Below are positions 1 through 8,377 of a stretch of 60,292 nucleotides of DNA, one piece after another. A program made the translations under genes and the position numbers. The DNA comes from Prevotella sp. GTDB taxonomy: Bacteria; Bacteroidota; Bacteroidia; Bacteroidales; Bacteroidaceae. The notes beneath the pieces were generated by a model. It ran no database searches. It had not been told where the DNA came from and saw nothing but the letters and a program-made list of their open reading frames with translations. How positions within the stretch are numbered: the stretch's first letter is position 1; each line of letters starts with the position of its first letter. Location of the stretch: positions 1-60,292 of the forward strand of contig JAFQQY010000022.1 in NCBI GenBank assembly GCA_017410365.1. Reading direction: 5' to 3'.

Positions 1-144
1 AATATGTCTCAAAAATATGTGGAAATTTGGGAACCATCAAAAAGCAGCCTGAAAGTGTTAAATTTTAGAATGTATTGATAATTAAAGGTTTATATTTGGT
101 TATTTCTGAATAGTTTTGGTTGTTTAGGGCTTCTAAATACATTA

Positions 145-657
145 TTAAAATGCATAAATTTCTATTCTTGTTACACTATTAGGGATTGTTACAGACTTTA
201 AATTCAAACAACCAGAAAAAGTTCGTTCTTCTATTATCGACACATGGTCTGGAATAGTTATTGATGCTAACTTGCGGCAACCAAGGAAAGCAAATCTGCC
301 AATACTTGTTACGCTTTTAGGGATTACCACTGATTTCAGATTTTCACACCCTTCGAATGCAGATTCGCCTATCCCAATTATAGTCGTAGGAATTGTTATT
401 TTTTTAATATTATAGCTATGTTTAAAAGCGTCACTACCAATACTAGAAACAATGTATGCCTTTCTCTCAAATACTACACTTGAAGGGATAACATACTCCT
501 TATTCATATATGTACCATTCCTAGTTACTTCTACCGTCAAATCCTTAGCAGATGTAATATTATAATAAATACCATCCACTTCAAAGTCGTATGCACTTAC
601 TGATACGTTGTTCAATAGCACTACTATTGATGTCAGCAATGTTCTAAGTATTTTCAT
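145..657 (-). CDS. Secreted leucine-rich-repeat (BspA/LRR_5-like) protein, short
   Basis: A signal peptide (MKILRTLL...VSVSA) is followed by a short linker and about four LRR_5/BspA-type repeats, each with the pattern IP.SV..IG..AF.GC..L. In Bacteroidales such repeats occur on exported proteins that bind surfaces or other proteins. The ATG at 657 is preferred over a TTG three codons upstream because it begins the signal peptide. The protein stops at ...RIEIYAF, where another GC..L half-repeat would be expected, and no LRR reading continues in the downstream 144 bases, so it is probably 3'-truncated or simply short. It is the last gene of the minus-strand operon, 21 nt after its neighbour. The role in the system is unknown; a ligand-recognition part is an inference. 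Confidence 0.75.
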   Translation of the reverse strand: MKILRTLLTSIVVLLNNVSVSAYDFEVDGIYYNITSAKDLTVEVTRNGTYMNKEYVIPSSVVFERKAYIVSSIGSDAFKHSYNIKKITIPTTIIGIGESAFEGCENLKSVVIPKSVTSIGRFAFLGCRKLASITIPDHVSIIEERTFSGCLNLKSVTIPNSVTRIEIYAF

Positions 658-678
658 AAGTTCCAATTAAACTAATTA

Positions 679-1752
679 TTATTTATCATTGGAGTCTTCA
701 CCTTGGAAATAAACCTCCGCAAGCCCCATATTACGAGCCATTTTATTTGAGAATAGGCCAAAGCAAACCATGGTCATTTGCCTATACCCGTCACTTACAT
801 TGTCAATATTCTTTATTGCATCTTTGGGAGCACTATTTTCTGTATAATCAAATGAGATGTCAGAGTTTGGAAGGGTAAAATGAGCCTTAAAAGTTATAGA
901 AATTCCAAGTAGATGTTTTATAGGAATATTATTATTATCAACATAAGTCCAAAGATGCGGAAGAACATATTTTCCAACTTTGTCTTCTTGACTCTTTATT
1001 GTATAATCAAATCTTAAAACAGGCTGATTATTTTTCTTTGGTTGATCAATATAATGAATGCCATCATCCTTCTCTACTTTTACAAATCCATAAGAGAAAA
1101 TTCTGTTCATACTCTTCTGTACACCATCAATAAGAATCTGCATTAAAGAATTGTTATCACCCTCCGAAAAATTTTCTTTAATAGAAATGACATTGCCTTT
1201 TACCGGCAACGCATCATTATGGCTAAAAGTTTCTATGAATAATCTTACATTCTCATCATATTCAGTATAATCTTTTAATTCAATAGTAGGATTAACCTTT
1301 ACTTTAATCGTGTTTATCCTATTCTGCTTCATATACTGCAGCATTTCTGTCATATATTTGACTGCAACAGGATCTTCCTTACTCTTGTCGTAGTTTGAAT
1401 ATTTCTTTATTTCATTATCCCATCTTGTGTCTATCAGATTGTTAACCTCTTCCACATGTTCTCCTTCAGGAAACTTTTCAATGTAATAGACCATATGATT
1501 CATGTCATTTCCAGAAAGTTCTATTTTCATCCATAATACATCATCCAAATACCGACCTTCTGGATATTCTTCTTCATAGTCTTTTATTAATTGCATTTTC
1601 TCAATACTATCCTTAGTCTTTTCTATTTTACTAAAGGCACGCATTTCCTCAAAATATGGTAGATTAGACACACCAATTATTACCAATAAAACAATAATGG
1701 CTAATACCACTTTAAGCGAATAGGTTCCTAAACCCAATAATTGTTTTTTCAT
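679..1752 (-). CDS. Single-pass membrane protein with TPR-like N-terminal stretch, unknown function
   Basis: About 357 aa from the ATG at 1752 (MKKQLLG); the reading frame opens 10 codons earlier without a better start. One TM helix lies at about residues 12-31 and is followed by a charged helical part with two similar segments (YPEGRYLDDVLW and FPEGEHVEEVNN) that recall TPR/Sel1-like helices in tethered periplasmic proteins. The rest is a mixed alpha/beta domain I do not recognise. The C-terminus carries NMGLAEV ten residues from the end, a motif also near the end of the PrsW-like protein of the same operon. It sits 67 nt after the broken protease gene and 21 nt before the LRR gene. Confidence 0.7.
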   Translation of the reverse strand: MKKQLLGLGTYSLKVVLAIIVLLVIIGVSNLPYFEEMRAFSKIEKTKDSIEKMQLIKDYEEEYPEGRYLDDVLWMKIELSGNDMNHMVYYIEKFPEGEHVEEVNNLIDTRWDNEIKKYSNYDKSKEDPVAVKYMTEMLQYMKQNRINTIKVKVNPTIELKDYTEYDENVRLFIETFSHNDALPVKGNVISIKENFSEGDNNSLMQILIDGVQKSMNRIFSYGFVKVEKDDGIHYIDQPKKNNQPVLRFDYTIKSQEDKVGKYVLPHLWTYVDNNNIPIKHLLGISITFKAHFTLPNSDISFDYTENSAPKDAIKNIDNVSDGYRQMTMVCFGLFSNKMARNMGLAEVYFQGEDSNDK

Positions 1753-1819
1753 AAATACATCCCTTATTCGTGTCGGGCACAACTTCTAACGATAACACAA
1801 TATATTAATTTCCCAATTT

Positions 1820-2886
1820 TCATTTATTGTTATTGTATGTATCCCAGTCTAGGACACATTTATACAAAAGATTTGCCGAGACCCCTTGGTTCATACCTTG
1901 TACGCCATCTAATCCTGTATAACCAGTAGCGTGTATTCCTACCAAGGAACCCTTGTCATTGATTATAGGCGAACCACTCATTCCATTAGCAACAGGAACA
2001 TTATGTCCAAAATTTAACAGTCCACGATACTGAGTAATTATACCATTTTGAATTTGATTTGAAATTTGACCGTATTTAGGCTCTATTGTAGATGCTAGAC
2101 TATTTATTCCATAAGGAAAACCAATAGCATATATAGTTTCACCTACTCTGTTATTGGCAACAGGATCATCTATATCATATTCAAACCATCCATCAATATC
2201 CTTTATAACTTTCGTCACAGAACTAGGAAGTTTCCTATTTTTTGTTTGAAAAATAGTAACATCATCGTTTTCTTTGCTACTTTTTTAGCATAAAAATGCT
2301 CCATTGACAAATCAACTTCAAGCAGATTGCATTCAATACGATGTTCAATATCATCATATCCGCCATTTGGAACAATCCAGACAGAATCAAGACAACCTTT
2401 TATTTTCAGATTATTTGCAATATAAGAATATAGCGTATCGCACGTCGAGTTTGCCTTATTAGTATAGAATTTCCTTAAGATGTTTTCTACATTTTCAATG
2501 TCTTTGTGATTTTCTTAATATAACCAAGGACTAAGCACATGTCTAATTGTGGCTAATATACCATCTTCTCTTATGAAAAAAGCAGTGGCACATCCTTCGT
2601 TGACTCCCCCTTTTATTGTCCAATTGTCTTCACCATTCTCTTCAAATGAGGCAATCAGATTCACAGAATCTTTGTTTTGAAGTTTAAAAAAATGTCTTGT
2701 ATAATCTTCGTCATTTACTATAATCTGATAACCCCACTTAGTGTGAACAAGCCATACCGCAGAACTGTATTCTTTATATACTTTATGCGCATCCCATTTG
2801 CCACATATTATGTCAGTATAGACTATTCCTAAAGCAAAAAAGACAATAGAAATGAAAACTAAGATTACTAAAACATTTCTTTTCAT
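1820..2886 (-). pseudogene. Trypsin-like serine protease, broken by an in-frame stop and a frameshift
   Basis: The 5' part (2886-2515) encodes a TM/signal anchor and the start of a chymotrypsin-fold domain with the catalytic His in ATIRHV (residue 116). It ends at TAA (2517-2515), but the same frame stays open for about 75 more codons (ENHKDIENVENI...). At a run of six A (plus-strand T run 2281-2286) the homologous reading shifts frame into KSSKENDDVTIFQ, which supplies the catalytic Asp, and continues through MSGSPI with the catalytic Ser to 1820. All three triad residues are therefore present but in three pieces. One nonsense codon plus one frameshift argue for a decaying gene, unless one or both are assembly errors. 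An intact trypsin-like paralogue lies at 8367-9425. Confidence 0.8.
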
Positions 2887-2900
2887 ATTGAAAAAATAAG

Positions 2901-3794
2901 CTACTCTCGTTCACCAGATCCATTACAAACATTACACTTAAACTTACCAGCACCTCCGCAGAAAAAACATTGTGTGTAAAACATACCAAAACCAGAGCCT
3001 CCCATACCAAAGCAACTTGTACACTGAACTTCACCATCACCACCACAATTGTTACATTCGCCTCCTTGAGTAACAAAAATTGATGTGCTTATATTATCTT
3101 CGGAAAAAATAATTCTGCCTGTACGGTATTGGCCATTATTCTTTGCACATTTTATCCTTACAGCGTCATTATCACTACTAACAGATAACCATTCAGGTGA
3201 ACTTGTTGACCATTTACATCCATCTGTTTCAATTGAAAGGAATTCTGTTCCACCATATTTATCAAAATTCAAATTTGTTTTACTAAGACTCAATTTTGTA
3301 GCAACACCTAATTGTTTTATAATTGTTTGTACAACCAATTTTCCACTCTGCACAGTTATACAGCCTTCTCTATATTGACCGTCTGTATTAGGACTCACAA
3401 TTATATCAAAATGGTTTTCCGATTCTTCAACTTCTACCCAATCTGGTTTATGATTAATCACCCAAACATAACCATCATAATCAACATCAATCTTGCATTC
3501 GCCGCCAACCTTACCTGAAGCTATAGTATCAGGTTCTAGACGAAGATACGTTGCTGCATTCATCAAATAATTATATAAAGCGACAAAGGCAACGATAACA
3601 ACAACTATTGATATCATAATCTTTTTAAAACATCCTTTACTTTTGGGGTTACTAGAATGTTTCTCACTATTTTCCTTTTCTAGGGTATCTTTATTTGATT
3701 TCTCAGTAATAACCTCGACCAAACGGTTCCCATCTTTTACACAAAAACTTACATTTTCATCATATTGACTATGACATAGAGGGCATTCTTTCAT
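2901..3794 (-). CDS. Zinc-ribbon / TM / two BACON domains / DnaJ-type cysteine-rich C-terminus
   Basis: 297 aa with four recognisable parts. Residues 4-18 form a short zinc ribbon (CPLC...C). Residues 59-77 are a TM helix. Two tandem beta domains follow (about 84-163 and 168-244), each with the BACON pattern W....PDW or W....PEW, then GQYR.G.I and a final Q.G. Residues 247-294 contain four CxxC motifs, three followed by G.G, as in the DnaJ zinc finger. BACON domains are normally extracytoplasmic and DnaJ zinc fingers cytoplasmic, so the topology is odd. Spacing to neighbours is 14 and 18 nt, consistent with the operon. An adaptor or chaperone-like role in the envelope is inferred. Confidence 0.8.
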   Translation of the reverse strand: MKECPLCHSQYDENVSFCVKDGNRLVEVITEKSNKDTLEKENSEKHSSNPKSKGCFKKIMISIVVVIVAFVALYNYLMNAATYLRLEPDTIASGKVGGECKIDVDYDGYVWVINHKPDWVEVEESENHFDIIVSPNTDGQYREGCITVQSGKLVVQTIIKQLGVATKLSLSKTNLNFDKYGGTEFLSIETDGCKWSTSSPEWLSVSSDNDAVRIKCAKNNGQYRTGRIIFSEDNISTSIFVTQGGECNNCGGDGEVQCTSCFGMGGSGFGMFYTQCFFCGGAGKFKCNVCNGSGERE

Positions 3795-3812
3795 AATGAT
3801 TCAATAAAAAGA

Positions 3813-4991
3813 TTATTTAGAACAAGAGGAATTATAACGACTAACTTCAGCAAGTCCCATGTTAAATAGAATTAGAACTACAACCCAAACAAGGACAAAG
3901 AGAATTATATATCCTAAAAAAGGGAATATACCATTACACCACGATGCTAACGGACTATCCCATAGCCCATGAAGCACTACAGGAATAGCAAACAAACGCA
4001 AAAATCTTTGATCCGTCACAATAGAAGACTCAAACCCACCCATTGCTTTTGCAACAATAACTAAAGCCGCTCCAGAAATAGCCGCCCAAGCCACATGACC
4101 ACCAGGGGCTAGAATACCACGAAGAAATATAGTCCGATTTATTGCATCCATCATTTGCTCGCCATCTACATTCTGACCATATGCTGCCGCATATCCTGCA
4201 ATCTGTTGGAATTGCATAAAGGGCTGTAGAGCATAACCGGCAGACTCGAATGCAGCAAATCCAGCGCCTACAGAAGCACCTATTAACAATCCTGTCAAAA
4301 TAGAATGTTTGCCCAGACGCTTAAGGAACATATATACAATTACAGCTTTGCCTATTTCTTCAATTATACCGACCATAAAAGCACCCCAAAAGTCCAGTTC
4401 TGTAACTGAATAGAAAGAGAATAAAAACAATGTTGCCACAAGTGAGGCGCATCCTCCGACAAAGAAAATCTTTATCACACGGAACATACTTATATTTCGC
4501 CAAACATTAGCCTCCATGAAAAGAATCATTGTGGATAAGGGCACAGTAAAAGATCCGATGACAATCATACCTGGCAAAGCATTGGTATTTTCAAATGCAG
4601 AAACACATATCCACAACAAACTAAATGTTATTAGAAACATCATTAGTACACGACTATACAACCATGGATGTGGCCAATCCTTTGATACATCTGAAGGTTG
4701 CGGTGTTGTTGTCTTTGTTCCACATATAAATATATCTTCAGCCTCCTCTGTTGTATGACGTTTAAATACATCAGTGAACAACACTCTCCAATTTAGATTT
4801 GCAGGGCGGTCATTCCCAATATATTCATTTAAAGAATCTATCCAAGAACCATTAGACTTCCTACCTGATAAGTTTTCACTTTCTTGGTACTTTTCCCTTT
4901 GCCCACTTATCACAACTAAAGCATTACCACAATTCCCGCAAAACAAAGCGTCGTTGGAATTCTGCTTTCCACATTTACTACAATAAGCCAT
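3813..4991 (-). CDS. Zinc-ribbon PrsW-type intramembrane protease
   Basis: 392 aa. The N-terminus is a zinc ribbon with Cys4, Cys7, Cys18 and Cys21, then about 85 polar residues, then 8-9 TM helices. The membrane part carries the PrsW signatures: EEIGK at 211-215, a GAGFAAFE segment with Glu249, HVAWAAISG with His299 and VLHGLWD with His341. PrsW proteins are glutamic-type intramembrane endopeptidases; the best known cleaves an anti-sigma factor (site-1 cleavage). The substrate here is unknown; single-pass proteins of the same operon are obvious candidates (inference). The C-terminus carries NMGLAEV nine residues from the end, also found in the protein at 679-1752. Confidence 0.85.
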   Translation of the reverse strand: MAYCSKCGKQNSNDALFCGNCGNALVVISGQREKYQESENLSGRKSNGSWIDSLNEYIGNDRPANLNWRVLFTDVFKRHTTEEAEDIFICGTKTTTPQPSDVSKDWPHPWLYSRVLMMFLITFSLLWICVSAFENTNALPGMIVIGSFTVPLSTMILFMEANVWRNISMFRVIKIFFVGGCASLVATLFLFSFYSVTELDFWGAFMVGIIEEIGKAVIVYMFLKRLGKHSILTGLLIGASVGAGFAAFESAGYALQPFMQFQQIAGYAAAYGQNVDGEQMMDAINRTIFLRGILAPGGHVAWAAISGAALVIVAKAMGGFESSIVTDQRFLRLFAIPVVLHGLWDSPLASWCNGIFPFLGYIILFVLVWVVVLILFNMGLAEVSRYNSSCSK

Positions 4992-5061
4992 ATTAACAGA
5001 ATTAGTTAAATATAATAAAATATTGCTTAATAGGAAATGAGGTAGTGATACTCACTACCGA

Positions 5062-5220
5062 TTATACCCAAGCAAGCAAAGCACTAATGATTATCAATAC
5101 ACCTATCACTTTTATGATTGTTGCAATGATACCATTTAAATTTAGCCATGATGGCACTTTGTCTATAAGCAGCCATCCAATAAGGATACGAACTGCAGTA
5201 CTAATTAATGCACTAATCAT
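5062..5220 (-). CDS. Small two-helix membrane protein (52 aa)
   Basis: A short reading frame from ATG (5220-5218) to TAA (5064-5062) encodes 52 residues: a hydrophobic segment (MISALISTAVRILIGWLL), a short polar turn (IDKVPSWLNLNG) and a second hydrophobic segment (IIATIIKVIGVLIIISALLAWV). It lies 22 nt after the WG-repeat gene and 70 nt before the PrsW-like gene in the same direction, filling what would otherwise be the largest gap in the operon. The AT-rich upstream sequence is like that of its neighbours. No family recognised; a small membrane subunit or regulator of the protease is a guess. Confidence 0.6.
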   Translation of the reverse strand: MISALISTAVRILIGWLLIDKVPSWLNLNGIIATIIKVIGVLIIISALLAWV

Positions 5221-5242
5221 ATTTTTTATTTATTAATAATTA

Positions 5243-6937
5243 TTATTTGTGTTCGTCAATAAATTTACGCCAACCTTCTTTATAAGAAGCCTTAGCAATA
5301 TTAACATATATAGATTTATCTTCAACAATAACTAATATTATAGTTTTACCGTCTTTATCTTCATATAAATAATACTCATTATCTTTTTCTTTGTCTAATA
5401 TCATTTTTCTTTCCATGGATGCATTAATTTTATTAGCGATTTTTCGAGCTATATGTTCCTTTTTAAACTCAACGTATCCACAAAATCTTGTAATATAAGA
5501 ATATTTATTAATATTTTCATAATGAGAGATATTAGAATCAAAATACGCATATAATCCCATTTCATAATTTTGTCCTTCTTGCAACTTCAAATATGCATTT
5601 GATTTCCAAGAGAATTGGCTGGGATTTTCTTTTATAAAAGAAACATCATGAGCCTTACATATTTGTCCATTATCTTTATAAATACAAAGGCCATACTGAT
5701 TATTACCAAAACAAAACGACAACAAAAAATCTGATATCGAATCTTTTGGCACAAAGTGATTCTCTACTTTAAAATCATCATCATTAAAATAATCTGAATA
5801 AATATTATTAATTGATTTCTTGCACAAATCAAAACCTCTATTATTTATCAAATAATCAGACTCATTTGATTTTATAATTACAGGAAAATTAATAAGATTA
5901 TTATAAAACATATCTTCAAAACTCCATCCTGTATATGTTTTCAATAAATTATCTTCTTGATCTATTAATCTTATCTCATCGCTAACATCTTTATGTTTTG
6001 CTAACAATTTATTTCCTAACTTACACAAATATTTGTATTTGGGACGTAATACGATTTCATTTTCATAAGTAAAAGCTCCACATTTTGAATCAGTATTTTG
6101 ATAAATGTAATAATCGTCATATAGTCCTAATATTTCGTTTACTTTCACAGGAACCTTGTTTTCCTCTCTCGTAAGCCAATCCACAATATAAGTGTCTTCC
6201 CCCTTTTTAACAGCGAGTTTACAATTATAAGGATCAAACAGTTCGAGTGTTTCTTCTTTTTCAAGAGTGTACTGACTATCCCCATTCGCATCTATCACAG
6301 ATATCCTATTATATTGTGAAGTATCAGCAACACAACTGTCATTTAGTGCATCATTTGATTTATTATTGTGTTGTGATAAAACCAGCGCATATCCATTAAC
6401 AAAGTGTGATCCATCTATATATCTTTGCGAATGGGTCTTATCTCCAAATTTGTCAACATAAGCAACTGTATTATCAACAAGTGTCACCTTTAAAAAACCA
6501 TCTGAAAAGAAATCACATGATTTCACCTCAACTCCATCAATCTCATTTAATACAAATTTCTTATTGCCATTTTTATCAAAAACAGTAATATGTTCACCTA
6601 CAAAACAAAGAGGAATAAGCCCATTTTGAATTATGCCAACAGATGCACAGTTATCCGAGAAATCAACCTCGAAATAACTTCCATCTTCATTTAATGTACA
6701 TAAATTATATAAACCATCTGATGATTTCTCAATAAAAAAACCGTCAATAATTGGTGATGGTCTATTTAAAAATGCATTTTCTAATATTATTTTACCTTTT
6801 CTATCTACGAAACTCCAATTGCCGTCCTTTTCCAATTGAGCAGGCAAATGAGTAACATATATTCCGCGTTCTTTTTCATCGCATCCACACAAAAGCAATG
6901 ACATAACTAAACACCATAAATAAAATATCTTTTTCAT
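5243..6937 (-). CDS. WG-repeat lipoprotein
   Basis: 564 aa with a lipoprotein signal (MKKIFYLWCLVMSLLLCGC, Cys19). The N-terminal half has repeats of the WG/KWG type (for example NWSFVDRKGKIIL, HITVFDKNGNKKF, VAYVDKFGDKTH), which form beta-propeller-like arrays in secreted Bacteroidetes proteins. The C-terminal third is a separate alpha/beta domain ending YINVAKASYKEGWRKFIDEHK, not recognised. It lies 4 nt downstream of the small membrane protein at 6942-7337. Probably anchored in the inner or outer membrane facing the periplasm; no catalytic motif seen. Confidence 0.75.
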   Translation of the reverse strand: MKKIFYLWCLVMSLLLCGCDEKERGIYVTHLPAQLEKDGNWSFVDRKGKIILENAFLNRPSPIIDGFFIEKSSDGLYNLCTLNEDGSYFEVDFSDNCASVGIIQNGLIPLCFVGEHITVFDKNGNKKFVLNEIDGVEVKSCDFFSDGFLKVTLVDNTVAYVDKFGDKTHSQRYIDGSHFVNGYALVLSQHNNKSNDALNDSCVADTSQYNRISVIDANGDSQYTLEKEETLELFDPYNCKLAVKKGEDTYIVDWLTREENKVPVKVNEILGLYDDYYIYQNTDSKCGAFTYENEIVLRPKYKYLCKLGNKLLAKHKDVSDEIRLIDQEDNLLKTYTGWSFEDMFYNNLINFPVIIKSNESDYLINNRGFDLCKKSINNIYSDYFNDDDFKVENHFVPKDSISDFLLSFCFGNNQYGLCIYKDNGQICKAHDVSFIKENPSQFSWKSNAYLKLQEGQNYEMGLYAYFDSNISHYENINKYSYITRFCGYVEFKKEHIARKIANKINASMERKMILDKEKDNEYYLYEDKDGKTIILVIVEDKSIYVNIAKASYKEGWRKFIDEHK

Positions 6938-6941
6938 ACTT

Positions 6942-7337
6942 TTAGATATTAAATAACCAATAACCTATAATCGGATGTTCATTAGCCATAAAAATAACAT
7001 AAATAACGAACAAAAGGAACACACTAAAAAGTATGTATGTAAATATACCCCAGCGATGCGAAGTTTCTTTTTGTATAATTACTCGCTCTTTAGGTTCAAT
7101 TTTATGGCTAATTGCTTTTGACTTTGCCACAATAAAAAAGTCATCAAACGGAATGTCCTTCTCAATTATTTTTGCACTTTTCTTTTTCTCAAGTATAATA
7201 AGGTTAAGAATATAAGACGATATGTTTAGCTGGCGACAAGCCCGTAACAAATCGTTATATTCTTTATCTATCTTTCCTGACTCTACAGACAACTCCGTCA
7301 AATAGATTAACTCATGGAACGTAAGGTTTTCTTTCAT
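6942..7337 (-). CDS. Small C-terminally anchored membrane protein, unknown
   Basis: 131 aa: a helical, charged N-terminal part of about 95 residues, then one TM helix (about 98-117) and a short tail (EHPIIGYWLFNI). There is no signal peptide, so the N-terminal domain is likely cytoplasmic. The start codon overlaps the stop of the upstream gene by four bases (ATGA), typical of translational coupling. Family not recognised. The position between a soluble unknown and a lipoprotein suggests a membrane tether. Confidence 0.65.
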   Translation of the reverse strand: MKENLTFHELIYLTELSVESGKIDKEYNDLLRACRQLNISSYILNLIILEKKKSAKIIEKDIPFDDFFIVAKSKAISHKIEPKERVIIQKETSHRWGIFTYILFSVFLLFVIYVIFMANEHPIIGYWLFNI

Positions 7338-8377
7338 TTATATATGAATTTTATAACAGGTTTCTCAATCAACAACCATTCCTTAATGTCACTTTTATTT
7401 CTTAATAGTTTTAAGTACCCCTTTCTTTCTGTTTTAATCTGTAATAAAGATGATATGTCACCTAATTTATTTTCCCTTATACACCACATCAGTTCTATAT
7501 TTAAGATAAATTTGTGATATTGGACATTACCATCAGACCCTAGAAAATTTTTATAATTCTCATTTACCTCTAATGTGGCAAATTGTTCACCTTCTACTTC
7601 CTTGATAAGGAAAAGTTTATTATGTCCAGTCCCATCCTTTTTTCTCCATGTAAATTTCTTTTCTTGCTGATTTGCCTGAGATAAAGTCTGGATTGGCGAG
7701 TTTACGTAGTAAATATTTTCTGCAGTATCTGTTGAGATAGATTGTTCTACATCTTTAACGCTTGCTGATTTTATTTTTTGGGGATTTGACTCTTTCTCGT
7801 CATATAAATAAGTAAATCCAGAATCGTGAATCTCATTTACCAACGAGGGACTAAATATTTCTACCTTTTCTATTTTACCTAATCTTAAGATACTTTTAAC
7901 ATTTGGTATTCTCTTTGTATCACGATAAGCTTCGAAATCAATATAATATGAATTATGCCAGATTCTATCTAAAGCTTTCAACTCATCACCATGTTTAAGG
8001 CCCGACAAATCTGTATTTAGAACATAAAACTTGTAAGAACCTAATGTCAACATATCAATAAATCGCCTCCCTTTAACTTCATGAACAAAAGTCAACTTTA
8101 TATGCTGACCCTCATTCAATTTATCTAAAGAAAAACTGCTATACAACAAATCAACAGAAGGTAAGGTTTTGATATTATTAGCAACTTGTGTTAAAAACTG
8201 GGTTGATTGCTCTTGTGATAAACCATACCGTTTCCCTTCTTTTTCAACAATTCTGATAATATCATCAGAAATGTGAATACGATTGATTATGTATTCGTCC
8301 CTTTCAGGATTATACTCAACCGTATTCACTATTTGTTTGATTATGAATTTTTCAAACTTGCTTGAATCAATATTCAT
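7334..8377 (-). CDS. Soluble protein of unknown function
   Basis: 347 aa without signal peptide or TM helix. The N-terminal third is helical (EYNPERDEYIINRIHISDDIIRIVEKEG...). The middle and C-terminal parts are beta-rich with segments such as FTWRKKDGTGHNKLFLIKEV. No catalytic motif seen and no family recognised. It overlaps the upstream protease gene by 11 nt and the downstream gene by 4 nt, so it is firmly part of the operon. Codon use is AT-rich like its neighbours. Confidence 0.65.
   Translation of the reverse strand: MNIDSSKFEKFIIKQIVNTVEYNPERDEYIINRIHISDDIIRIVEKEGKRYGLSQEQSTQFLTQVANNIKTLPSVDLLYSSFSLDKLNEGQHIKLTFVHEVKGRRFIDMLTLGSYKFYVLNTDLSGLKHGDELKALDRIWHNSYYIDFEAYRDTKRIPNVKSILRLGKIEKVEIFSPSLVNEIHDSGFTYLYDEKESNPQKIKSASVKDVEQSISTDTAENIYYVNSPIQTLSQANQQEKKFTWRKKDGTGHNKLFLIKEVEGEQFATLEVNENYKNFLGSDGNVQYHKFILNIELMWCIRENKLGDISSLLQIKTERKGYLKLLRNKSDIKEWLLIEKPVIKFIYK

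Noticed and set aside
1820-2218. Separate 132-aa gene for the C-terminal half of the broken protease
   Set aside because: It begins in mid-domain at a GTG and continues the homology of the upstream piece after a frameshift; treated as part of one pseudogene.
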